Below, in pieces: positions 1-4,624 of a stretch of DNA of 7,298 nt (position 1 is its first letter; every line of letters starts with the position of its first letter). The DNA is from Caldithrix sp. GTDB taxonomy: Bacteria > Zhuqueibacterota > Zhuqueibacteria > Oceanimicrobiales > Oceanimicrobiaceae. The notes beneath the pieces are model-generated. The model was not told the origin of the DNA and did no database searches. It was given only the letters and a program-made list of their open reading frames with translations. Made by a program: the position numbers and the translations under genes. The stretch spans positions 1-7,298 of the forward strand of contig SMXE01000155.1 of NCBI GenBank assembly GCA_004357015.1, in the 5' to 3' direction.

Positions 1-5
1 CCCCA

Positions 6-26
6 ACGCCGACCATTGGGCGGCGT
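6..26. repeat. GC-rich inverted repeat downstream of the acidic gene
   Basis: ACGCCG at 6-11 pairs perfectly with CGGCGT at 21-26 around a 9-base loop. The loop contains a further CC/GG pairing. The repeat lies 42 bases past the stop codon of the acidic gene. Neither side carries a clear T-run, so it is at best an atypical terminator, and it could belong to an unseen gene at the left edge. The rest of bases 1-67 shows no convincing gene. A short minus-strand frame opening with ATG at 54-56 runs off the edge but has no ribosome binding site. Confidence 0.3.
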
Positions 27-67
27 GCGTATTCTCTTTCGTTCACACCGCACCATGCTGTGCGAGT

Positions 68-283
68 TTAGTTCCAGTCCTCTTCAGTCCAATCTGAGTC
101 GCTTGAGTCGTCCTCTTCTTCCTCGTCAAAATCATCATCGAAATCGGCGGCAAATTCATCCTCATCGTCGAAATCATCATCATCATCATCATCATCCCAC
201 GCACCGTTCCTGTCGTCAAAACCGTCATCCATCTTCAAATCACTTTTGCGAAAACGCCCAAGATTAAGTCCTTTGCTGAGCAT
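68..283 (-). CDS. Hyperacidic small protein (71 aa), function unknown
   Basis: I do not recognise this protein. Residues 1-17 are mildly basic (K4, R10, R12, K13, K17). Residues 15-71 hold 26 Asp and 8 Glu, including eight consecutive Asp at 30-37 and a Glu run at 54-57. Aromatic residues punctuate the acidic part (F22, W29, F38, F44, F48, F52, W65, W70). There is no signal peptide or membrane segment, so it is probably cytoplasmic and disordered. The start was placed at ATG 281-283 because a GGAGG ribosome binding site lies 5 nt upstream; a longer reading from a TTG at 304 would put that site inside the gene. It follows nadD after 122 nt and probably has its own promoter. By composition it could be a nucleic-acid mimic or a partner of basic proteins, but that is speculation. 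The good ribosome binding site and continuous frame argue that it is translated. Confidence 0.7.
   Translation of the reverse strand: MLSKGLNLGRFRKSDLKMDDGFDDRNGAWDDDDDDDDFDDEDEFAADFDDDFDEEEEDDSSDSDWTEEDWN
173..196 (-). repeat. (GAT)8 trinucleotide microsatellite inside the acidic gene
   Basis: Eight perfect copies of ATC lie on the plus strand, read as GAT on the coding strand, and encode Asp 30-37 of the acidic protein. Every aspartate in the run uses GAT and none uses GAC, which suggests expansion by replication slippage. Unit changes would lengthen or shorten the poly-Asp run without breaking the frame. Confidence 0.9.
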
Positions 284-287
284 TGAA

Positions 288-294
288 TCCTCCA
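288..294 (-). promoter_or_regulatory. Ribosome binding site of the acidic gene
   Basis: The coding strand reads TGGAGGA, with the GGAGG core at 289-293 and 5 nt before ATG 281-283. It is one of the two strongest Shine-Dalgarno matches in the window and decides the start codon of the acidic gene. Confidence 0.75.
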
Positions 295-316
295 AAATCC
301 ACAAATGCCGAGCTGA

Positions 317-345
317 ATAAGAAACGCGAAATCTAAAGCTGACAA
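317..345 (-). promoter_or_regulatory. Candidate sigma70-type promoter for the acidic gene
   Basis: TTGTCA at 345-340 (5 of 6 against TTGACA) is followed after 17 nt by TCTTAT at 322-317 (4 of 6 against TATAAT). The implied transcript would start near 310, giving a leader of about 27 nt. The -35 element overlaps the GACA-AA-TGTC palindrome at 341-350. FCB bacteria can use other promoter consensus sequences, so this remains tentative. Confidence 0.3.
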
Positions 346-350
346 ATGTC
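341..350. promoter_or_regulatory. GACA-AA-TGTC palindrome upstream of the acidic gene
   Basis: This perfect dyad with a 2-base centre lies 57 nt upstream of the acidic gene start and overlaps its candidate -35 element. Two related dyads (3655-3663 and 4583-4593) sit at similar distances before two other genes. It is a possible operator; no regulator is identified. Confidence 0.25.
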
Positions 351-405
351 GATTAATACCCCAAAAGTAATGCATTCGGCCTTGAAAAGCAAGACTTTTT
401 AGTGC

Positions 406-987
406 TTACCGATAAAGATTCGATGACTTGATAACTTCCTCAACCGCGGGTGGTACGAGATACGAGATAGACCGTCCGTCGCTGATGAGTGAACGGACCA
501 ACGTTGATGAAATGTCAATCAAAGGGGCATTGCTGACATAGATAACTTTTTTCCTGTATTCAACGGGAGAGCGGTGAAAATCGATCGTGCTCCTGGGAAA
601 CACAACCACGTGGCACAGCTCCAGTATCAGATCCGGATCTTTCCATTTGGAGAAATCTGCAAAATTGTCAGAGCCCATAATCCAGAAGAGGCAAGAACGG
701 GGCAGTCTGTAAATTTCCTTGAGTTGAGCGATCGTGTCCACGCTGTAACTTGTACCGCCTTTTTCAATTTCTATTTCTGAATATTCAAAAACAGGATTCG
801 ATGCGATGGCCGCTTGCACCATCAGCAATCGGCGCTCGGCAGCGGCGAAAACACTTTTATGCGGAGGCAATGCAGAGGGAATAAAGATGATTTTCTCTAA
901 AGAAAGCTCTTCTTTGATAAATTGAGCGATGATCATGTGGGCATTGTGAATCGGGTCGAACGCTCCCCCGTATAGTCCAATCTTCAC
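406..987 (-). CDS. nadD: Nicotinate-nucleotide adenylyltransferase
   Basis: NadD transfers the adenylyl group of ATP to nicotinate mononucleotide, making deamido-NAD in the cytoplasmic NAD pathway. The 193-residue length is normal for the family. The nucleotidyltransferase loop GGAFDPIHNAH is at residues 7-17. IPSALPPHK is at 36-44, the substrate-binding stretch GGTSYSVDTI at 77-86, MGSDNFADFSKW at 104-115, and the C-terminal ATP-binding motif ISSTLVRS at 159-166. The HxGH motif reads HNAH, with Ala in place of Gly; both histidines are kept, so activity is expected. The start is GTG at 985-987, which puts the loop at its usual distance from the N terminus. The gene begins 11 nt after the bamD stop and is probably cotranscribed with it. 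No clear terminator follows its stop. Confidence 0.96.
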   Translation of the reverse strand: MKIGLYGGAFDPIHNAHMIIAQFIKEELSLEKIIFIPSALPPHKSVFAAAERRLLMVQAAIASNPVFEYSEIEIEKGGTSYSVDTIAQLKEIYRLPRSCLFWIMGSDNFADFSKWKDPDLILELCHVVVFPRSTIDFHRSPVEYRKKVIYVSNAPLIDISSTLVRSLISDGRSISYLVPPAVEEVIKSSNLYR

Positions 988-998
988 GGAGCCACTCG

Positions 999-1802
999 TC
1001 AGTTTGTCGTCTGTCGCGTGGTAGGGTCAATGCGGTCGGCCGAGCTACTTTTCATCAAGATAGTGTCGATTTCCTCAAGGCGCTTTTTTGCTCTTGCCGC
1101 GAATTCACTGTCTGGATACCTTCTCCGCATCTCCTCAAAGGCTTGCCGCGCCTCAGTATTCTTTTGCAATTTGTAGAGACATTCCCCTTTCCAGAAAATT
1201 GCAGGTTCGGCAAACTTGGTGTCGTAGTAGTCCTTCAATACGCTGTCAAAATAAATCGTCGCACCATAGAAATCGCCCATTTTTCGGTAAAGCTCGCCGG
1301 CCTTGTAGTCTTTCTTCGATAACTTTGTTCGGCATATTTTCAGCCGCCGCTCAGCTTCGGGTACCAAATCACTTTCCGGAAAATCCTCGAGAAAGCGTTG
1401 AAAATTCTCAACAGCACGAAACGTGTAAGTTTGGTCAAGCGCTGATTTGGGAGAGAGCTTGAAGTCGCACATTGCTGTTTTGAACAATGCGTCGTCAACC
1501 CACTTGCTCCGTGGGTAGAGACGGGCGAGTCGGCCATATTCGTCCGTGGCAAGAATGTATTCTTTCATGTTAAAATGGCACTCACCAAGAAAGTACTGTG
1601 CCTCATCACTAAATACGGCGCCAGGATTGTTCAAAATCAGGATCTTGAATTGGCTCTTTGCTTCAAAATAATCATTGTTGGTGAACATTCTTTTTGCAAG
1701 TACAAAGCGCTCCTCTGGCGTAATATCTGGTTTGACATGGTATGAACTACACGCAATCAAACCAAGTAGGCTGACAATCAGCAGTCGCTTTTCCAGATTC
1801 AT
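999..1802 (-). CDS. bamD: BamD-like outer-membrane assembly lipoprotein (TPR)
   Basis: BamD is the essential lipoprotein partner of BamA in the complex that inserts beta-barrel proteins into the outer membrane. The N terminus is a lipoprotein signal (K5 and R6, hydrophobic 7-17) ending in the lipobox LIAC, with Cys18 as the lipidated residue. Ser follows at +2, which in E. coli rules would favour the outer membrane. The mature part is helical, with tetratricopeptide-type repeats from about residue 30 to 245. The segment SPKSALDQTYTFRAVENFQ, with the following RFLEDFP, is characteristic of the BamD/YfiO family, and 267 residues is a typical length. A polar tail follows residue 250. The gene sits 31 nt after an exported protein and near a predicted outer-membrane barrel, which fits envelope biogenesis. 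A different TPR lipoprotein is possible but less likely. The Shine-Dalgarno sequence is weak. Confidence 0.88.
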   Translation of the reverse strand: MNLEKRLLIVSLLGLIACSSYHVKPDITPEERFVLAKRMFTNNDYFEAKSQFKILILNNPGAVFSDEAQYFLGECHFNMKEYILATDEYGRLARLYPRSKWVDDALFKTAMCDFKLSPKSALDQTYTFRAVENFQRFLEDFPESDLVPEAERRLKICRTKLSKKDYKAGELYRKMGDFYGATIYFDSVLKDYYDTKFAEPAIFWKGECLYKLQKNTEARQAFEEMRRRYPDSEFAARAKKRLEEIDTILMKSSSADRIDPTTRQTTN

Positions 1803-1833
1803 TCCCGTAAATACCTTAATCGTAAGCCTGTTA

Positions 1834-2535
1834 TTATCGGCTTCGCAATGAAAAAAATAAAAACACGATCACTCCGGCTGCTCCTGAAATGAGCAAGGGT
1901 TTGAATAGCCCGAGCCGGCGCTGAGGTGCTATGCCTTTTCCAACGGTAAAATGAATGGTCTCGTCCTCAAGTTCAACTCTATTCTTGTTCGTGACATGGT
2001 CTTTCTTTTCCCCCTTCAATTCACCGCTCCATTCAACCTTGCCTGACCGTTCCGCAATCACCCGTAATGTAAATCCTGCACGGCCAATCCGCCCGACCAG
2101 TGCCGTGTCTCCGGTGTCTCCAACATCCTCGTACCTGATACCGAGGTGAAGAATCTTATATTCCAGGGACCATGTCCAGTTCCCGTTGACTTTTACAAGC
2201 GGACTGGCATTCTGCCGCTCGACATAAACCGTTTTCCCAGTGTGCTGAAGTTGCTGTATGACCCGATCCTCGAAAAACCAGTTTACCTGACCATCCGAAT
2301 CAAGGGAACGGATTACTATATCTCCCTCCAACTCTGCAATATTCTCGACAACAAAGTTATGCAGGAGACTGTCCGTCAATGCAACGAGAAGCTGATAATT
2401 TGTCGTCTGCTGAGCAGCAACATCACTTGCGAAAAACGGGATGATTAGCAGCAACAGCCTTGCGTGTCCAAGAAACCACTCCATACTAACTTTGATTGTG
2501 ATCCAAAGTTCCCACCGGACATCCTGCGCTTTCAC
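1834..2535 (-). CDS. Exported protein with C-terminal membrane anchor, unknown function
   Basis: I do not recognise this 233-residue protein as a named family. A hydrophobic stretch at 27-36 followed by a VAAQQ-like cleavage region near 39-43 indicates a Sec signal peptide. Residues 44-205 would be extracytoplasmic, and a membrane segment at about 209-229 ends with a basic RSR tail, predicting a protein anchored in the inner membrane by its C terminus. The region at 147-181, with the phrase SGKVEWSGEL, loosely recalls CsgG/LpoB/TolB-N-like lipoprotein domains; this is only an impression. The GTG start at 2533-2535 lies 1 nt after the upstream stop, which suggests translational coupling. An in-frame ATG at 2482-2484 (residue 18) would give a more ordinary signal peptide and may be the true start, though neither has a good ribosome binding site. 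It lies between the PorV/PorQ and bamD genes, which suggests an envelope role. Confidence 0.8.
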   Translation of the reverse strand: MKAQDVRWELWITIKVSMEWFLGHARLLLLIIPFFASDVAAQQTTNYQLLVALTDSLLHNFVVENIAELEGDIVIRSLDSDGQVNWFFEDRVIQQLQHTGKTVYVERQNASPLVKVNGNWTWSLEYKILHLGIRYEDVGDTGDTALVGRIGRAGFTLRVIAERSGKVEWSGELKGEKKDHVTNKNRVELEDETIHFTVGKGIAPQRRLGLFKPLLISGAAGVIVFLFFSLRSR

Positions 2536-2536
2536 G

Positions 2537-3610
2537 TCACAATCTCAAGTAAAAAGAAAGAAAATGCCACCGGTTGTCAACAATCTCATTGTTTTCATAA
2601 ACAAAGGCGTAGTTGAATAGGAAGTTGCGGTGGCCAAAAGACAAATTCTGCCCCGCAAATGCATTGCCGTCTGCCAGACCAAGGCCGACGCTGTAAACGT
2701 GCTCGCTCTCCTTTTTTTTATACCAGCCCGCACGGATTGCCACATGTGACCACACCACCTGCTCGAATCCGATATGCACTTCCCGAACGGCCATCTCCTC
2801 CTCTTCTCCGATATTGCGCACATCGACAGAGAGCCTGCTGTTCAGCAGCTCGTACGATATGCCAACATTTACGGATTCATCGACAATTCGTTCAAGCGGC
2901 ATCCGGGACTGCTTCATCGAATTGGGCAGATTTATAAGTGACACGCCAACCTGCAGGCCGGGCTCCGGCCTCAACCAGATGCCATAGTTTATCCCAACGT
3001 CGCTTCTTCTTTGCATCGGCTCGTCGCCGTCGCTCTGGTAATGCAGGTTCGCGGAGGCGCCGATCGATATCTTGTCCGCCAGCCGCAACCGGCCTACGAA
3101 CGAATGTGTGTGATTCTGGCGAAATCCGGAGACGCCAAACAGTTTCTCGTCAAGGAAGGTTTGTGGCAAATCAAGGCCTTCCTCCCCCAGAAGTATCGCG
3201 ACATCAACAGAATTCCACGACAACGCAACAGACTTTAGCAACAGACTCAGCGAGAGAAGTACATCATCGACAAAATCGCCGTCACCTTGGTAGATATCAC
3301 TATTCTCAACAGCGCCTACTACCGCTGAGACAGGGTTGAAAAAGAGGGTAATATGTTTGCCTCGCTCCGGCACATACAGATCAAATGCCGCCGGATTGTA
3401 ATTTATTGCAGCCATGTCGTCCTGCATCGAGATAAACGCACCGCCCATTGCGAGTGGCCTTGTCTTGAGGTTGCTGAGTGTGAAAAAGTGATCTTGCTGT
3501 CCAAAAAGAAAAACCGGGAGCAACAAACCTAGACTGAAGGGCACTGATTTGTAGAAAAATTCCTTCAGCGAGCAAATTGATTTTGCGCATGCATCATTAC
3601 GGTTTTTCAT
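2537..3610 (-). CDS. PorV/PorQ-family outer-membrane beta-barrel protein
   Basis: This is a predicted outer-membrane barrel of 357 residues. After a basic N terminus, a hydrophobic segment at about 23-36 forms the signal peptide, with cleavage likely near residues 37-39. The family signature follows: RPLAMGGAF at 51-59, DD at 64-65 and NYNPAAF at 70-76, as in PorV, PorQ and UPF0164 proteins. The rest consists of alternating amphipathic strands, and the protein ends in a strand with aromatic residues (FLSFYLRL), like a barrel-closing strand. In Bacteroidota such proteins serve the type IX secretion system (PorV carries substrates to the attachment machinery), but many FCB genomes hold several paralogues of unknown role, so T9SS membership cannot be claimed here. 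It follows ruvX by 79 nt and runs directly into the next gene, with a single base between stop and start codons. Confidence 0.85.
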   Translation of the reverse strand: MKNRNDACAKSICSLKEFFYKSVPFSLGLLLPVFLFGQQDHFFTLSNLKTRPLAMGGAFISMQDDMAAINYNPAAFDLYVPERGKHITLFFNPVSAVVGAVENSDIYQGDGDFVDDVLLSLSLLLKSVALSWNSVDVAILLGEEGLDLPQTFLDEKLFGVSGFRQNHTHSFVGRLRLADKISIGASANLHYQSDGDEPMQRRSDVGINYGIWLRPEPGLQVGVSLINLPNSMKQSRMPLERIVDESVNVGISYELLNSRLSVDVRNIGEEEEMAVREVHIGFEQVVWSHVAIRAGWYKKKESEHVYSVGLGLADGNAFAGQNLSFGHRNFLFNYAFVYENNEIVDNRWHFLSFYLRL

Positions 3611-3650
3611 CCGAACACCACTTCACAAGCGCTATTGGCAGACTCACAGG

Positions 3651-3672
3651 CCGTGACAATGTCTGTCACCGG
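3651..3672 (-). promoter_or_regulatory. Hairpin-forming dyad between ruvX and the PorV/PorQ gene
   Basis: GTGACA at 3653-3658 pairs perfectly with TGTCAC at 3664-3669 around the loop ATGTC. CC and GG extend the stem past one bulged base. It lies 18-39 nt after the ruvX stop but has no following T-run, so it is a poor intrinsic terminator. Its left half also contains the shorter palindrome GACA-A-TGTC (3655-3663), located 44 nt before the PorV/PorQ start, so it may instead be an operator. The coding-strand TTGTCA at 3659-3654 could serve as a -35, but the best -10 at 17 nt spacing (AATAGC) is poor. Confidence 0.35.
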
Positions 3673-3689
3673 AGAAATAATCTGGTTAC

Positions 3690-4112
3690 TCACGTTAAGC
3701 CATCAAGGTAATTTTGCAAAATGAGCCTTGCGGCAAGCTCATCAATCTTAGATTTGTTTCTGCTCGGAGATTTGCCACTCTCTCTGATGGTTTTTGCCGC
3801 GACCACGCTTGTAAGTCGCTCGTCCCATAAAACTACCGGCACTGAATATCGTTTCTTAAGAAATCCAACAAACACCTCTACTTTTCTAGCGGCCGAACCT
3901 ACTTCTCCATTCATTGTTAGCGGCATACCCACAACAACGAGCTGAATCTGATACTCCTCAACAAGTTTGTCTATTTTTTCGAGAGCCTCTGGAAGAGATT
4001 TGTAAACGATGGTTGGCAGGCCTTGGGCAATCGTACATGTCGGGTCGCTCACAGCAACGCCGATCCGTTTCTGCCCATAATCTATAGCCAATAGTCTCCC
4101 CTGACACAACAT
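3690..4112 (-). CDS. ruvX: Putative Holliday junction resolvase / pre-16S rRNA nuclease, RuvX (YqgF) family
   Basis: RuvX/YqgF proteins have an RNase H fold. In E. coli YqgF is implicated in maturing the 5' end of 16S rRNA, and other members have been reported to cleave Holliday junctions. The 140-residue length fits the family. All signatures are present: AIDYGQKRIGVAVSD at 9-23, VVVGMPLTMNG at 59-69, WDERLTSV at 96-103 and KIDELAARLILQNYL at 122-136. The conserved acidic residues D11, E98 and D124 are retained, so an active enzyme is expected. The start is uncertain. ATG at 4110-4112 has little Shine-Dalgarno sequence. A TTG seven codons downstream follows a GGGGAG match about 4 nt away and would give a protein beginning just before AIDYG. 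The gene has 79-nt spacers on both sides. Confidence 0.95.
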   Translation of the reverse strand: MLCQGRLLAIDYGQKRIGVAVSDPTCTIAQGLPTIVYKSLPEALEKIDKLVEEYQIQLVVVGMPLTMNGEVGSAARKVEVFVGFLKKRYSVPVVLWDERLTSVVAAKTIRESGKSPSRNKSKIDELAARLILQNYLDGLT

Positions 4113-4155
4113 CTCAGCAGCCCGGGCAGATAAAGCCGTTCAAAACCACATGCAA

Positions 4156-4185
4156 ATAGGCGGCAGTATATAAGAACCGGCCTAT
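4156..4185 (-). repeat. Inverted repeat just after the HU gene
   Basis: On the coding strand ATAGGCCGG (4185-4177) pairs with CCGCCTAT (4163-4156), giving 8 base pairs with one bulged C and an AT-rich 13-base loop. It starts 6 nt past the HU stop codon. Only three T residues follow, so termination would be weak; partial termination or protection of the 3' end of the HU message are alternatives. The loop overlaps the candidate ruvX promoter. Confidence 0.4.
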
Positions 4186-4193
4186 GCTGTCCT
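4165..4193 (-). promoter_or_regulatory. Candidate sigma70-type promoter for ruvX
   Basis: AGGACA at 4193-4188 (4 of 6 for the -35) is followed after exactly 17 nt by TATACT at 4170-4165 (5 of 6 for the -10). The -35 overlaps the HU stop codon, and the transcript would start about 45 nt before ruvX. This assumes an E. coli-like consensus. Confidence 0.35.
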
Positions 4194-4533
4194 ATTTGGT
4201 GTTGTTCTCATCTTTGATGTTGATCTGATCTAATGGCGTTTTCAGAACATCTTTCAGCAGTTTACCCGCCTTGAAATGTGTTTTACGCCGTGCCGGAACG
4301 TAGATGATCTCTCCGGTCTTAGGGTTCCGCGCTTTTGGTTTAGGTTTCGTGGTTTTCACCTCAAAAACACCAAAATCCCGGATTTCGATTCTGACCTCTG
4401 GATCAGCTTCTGCCATGAACTCGCGCAATGAAATGAAAACGCCCTCTACGATCCTTTCGGCCAGATAAATTTTTTCACCGACAATCTTAGCAGTTCGTTT
4501 GGCGACATCTTTTTTCGTAATGGTTTTCTTCAT
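4192..4533 (-). CDS. HU/IHF-family nucleoid DNA-binding protein
   Basis: HU/IHF proteins form dimers that bend and compact DNA through two beta arms. The N-terminal helices occupy about residues 5-43. The arm and signature follow: IRDFGVFEVK at 51-60, then a lysine/proline-rich stretch and ARNPKTGEIIYVPARRK at 68-84, with P71 at the position that intercalates into DNA in the family. GKLLKDVL at 90-97 closes the fold. At 113 residues it is longer than typical HU (about 90): there are a few extra lysine-rich residues at the N terminus and a polar tail of about 15 residues (99-113). Whether it acts like HU or like sequence-specific IHF cannot be read from the sequence. The strong ribosome binding site suggests abundant expression. 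It stands apart from its neighbours by 91 and 79 nt and may be transcribed on its own as well as from upstream. Confidence 0.95.
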   Translation of the reverse strand: MKKTITKKDVAKRTAKIVGEKIYLAERIVEGVFISLREFMAEADPEVRIEIRDFGVFEVKTTKPKPKARNPKTGEIIYVPARRKTHFKAGKLLKDVLKTPLDQINIKDENNTK

Positions 4534-4540
4534 TTATTCC

Positions 4541-4548
4541 ACTCCTCT
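4541..4548 (-). promoter_or_regulatory. Ribosome binding site of the HU-like gene
   Basis: The coding strand reads AGAGGAGT, 7 nt before the ATG at 4531-4533. This near-ideal Shine-Dalgarno sequence contrasts with the weak sites of rsh, bamD and nadD and fixes the start codon. Confidence 0.8.
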
Positions 4549-4574
4549 TTTACATGATTCCATTTTTCCTCTGG

Positions 4575-4603
4575 CTTGTAATGACATTTTGTCTCCTGTC
4601 CAA
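4575..4603 (-). promoter_or_regulatory. Candidate promoter for the HU-like gene with embedded palindrome
   Basis: TTGGAC at 4603-4598 (4 of 6) and TACAAG at 4580-4575 (4 of 6) are separated by 17 nt. The perfect dyad GACA-TTT-TGTC at 4583-4593 lies in the spacer, where a bound repressor would block polymerase. The dyad is 49 nt from the HU start. Both hexamers are weak, so the promoter call is tentative. Confidence 0.3.
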
Positions 4604-4624
4604 TGAAGACATGAAGCATTTGAT

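Noticed and set aside
16..267. Plus-strand reading frame rich in histidine and arginine, resembling a metal-binding protein
   Set aside because: It is the antisense of the (GAT)8 and other acidic codons of the minus-strand gene, which has a strong ribosome binding site; the histidine run is a by-product of the ATC repeat.
385..400. AAAAG/CTTTT inverted repeat after nadD as an intrinsic terminator
   Set aside because: The 5-bp stem is entirely A/T-rich apart from one pair and would not be stable; the following bases are not a clean T-run.
3651..3672. Rho-independent terminator for ruvX
   Set aside because: The stem is reasonable, but the coding strand continues with CCTGTGAG and has no T-run, so it was recorded only as a dyad.
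4604..4616. Direct repeat ATGAAG-AC-ATGAAG downstream of rsh
   Set aside because: Only two 6-base copies; expected by chance and with no sign of iterons or an attachment site.
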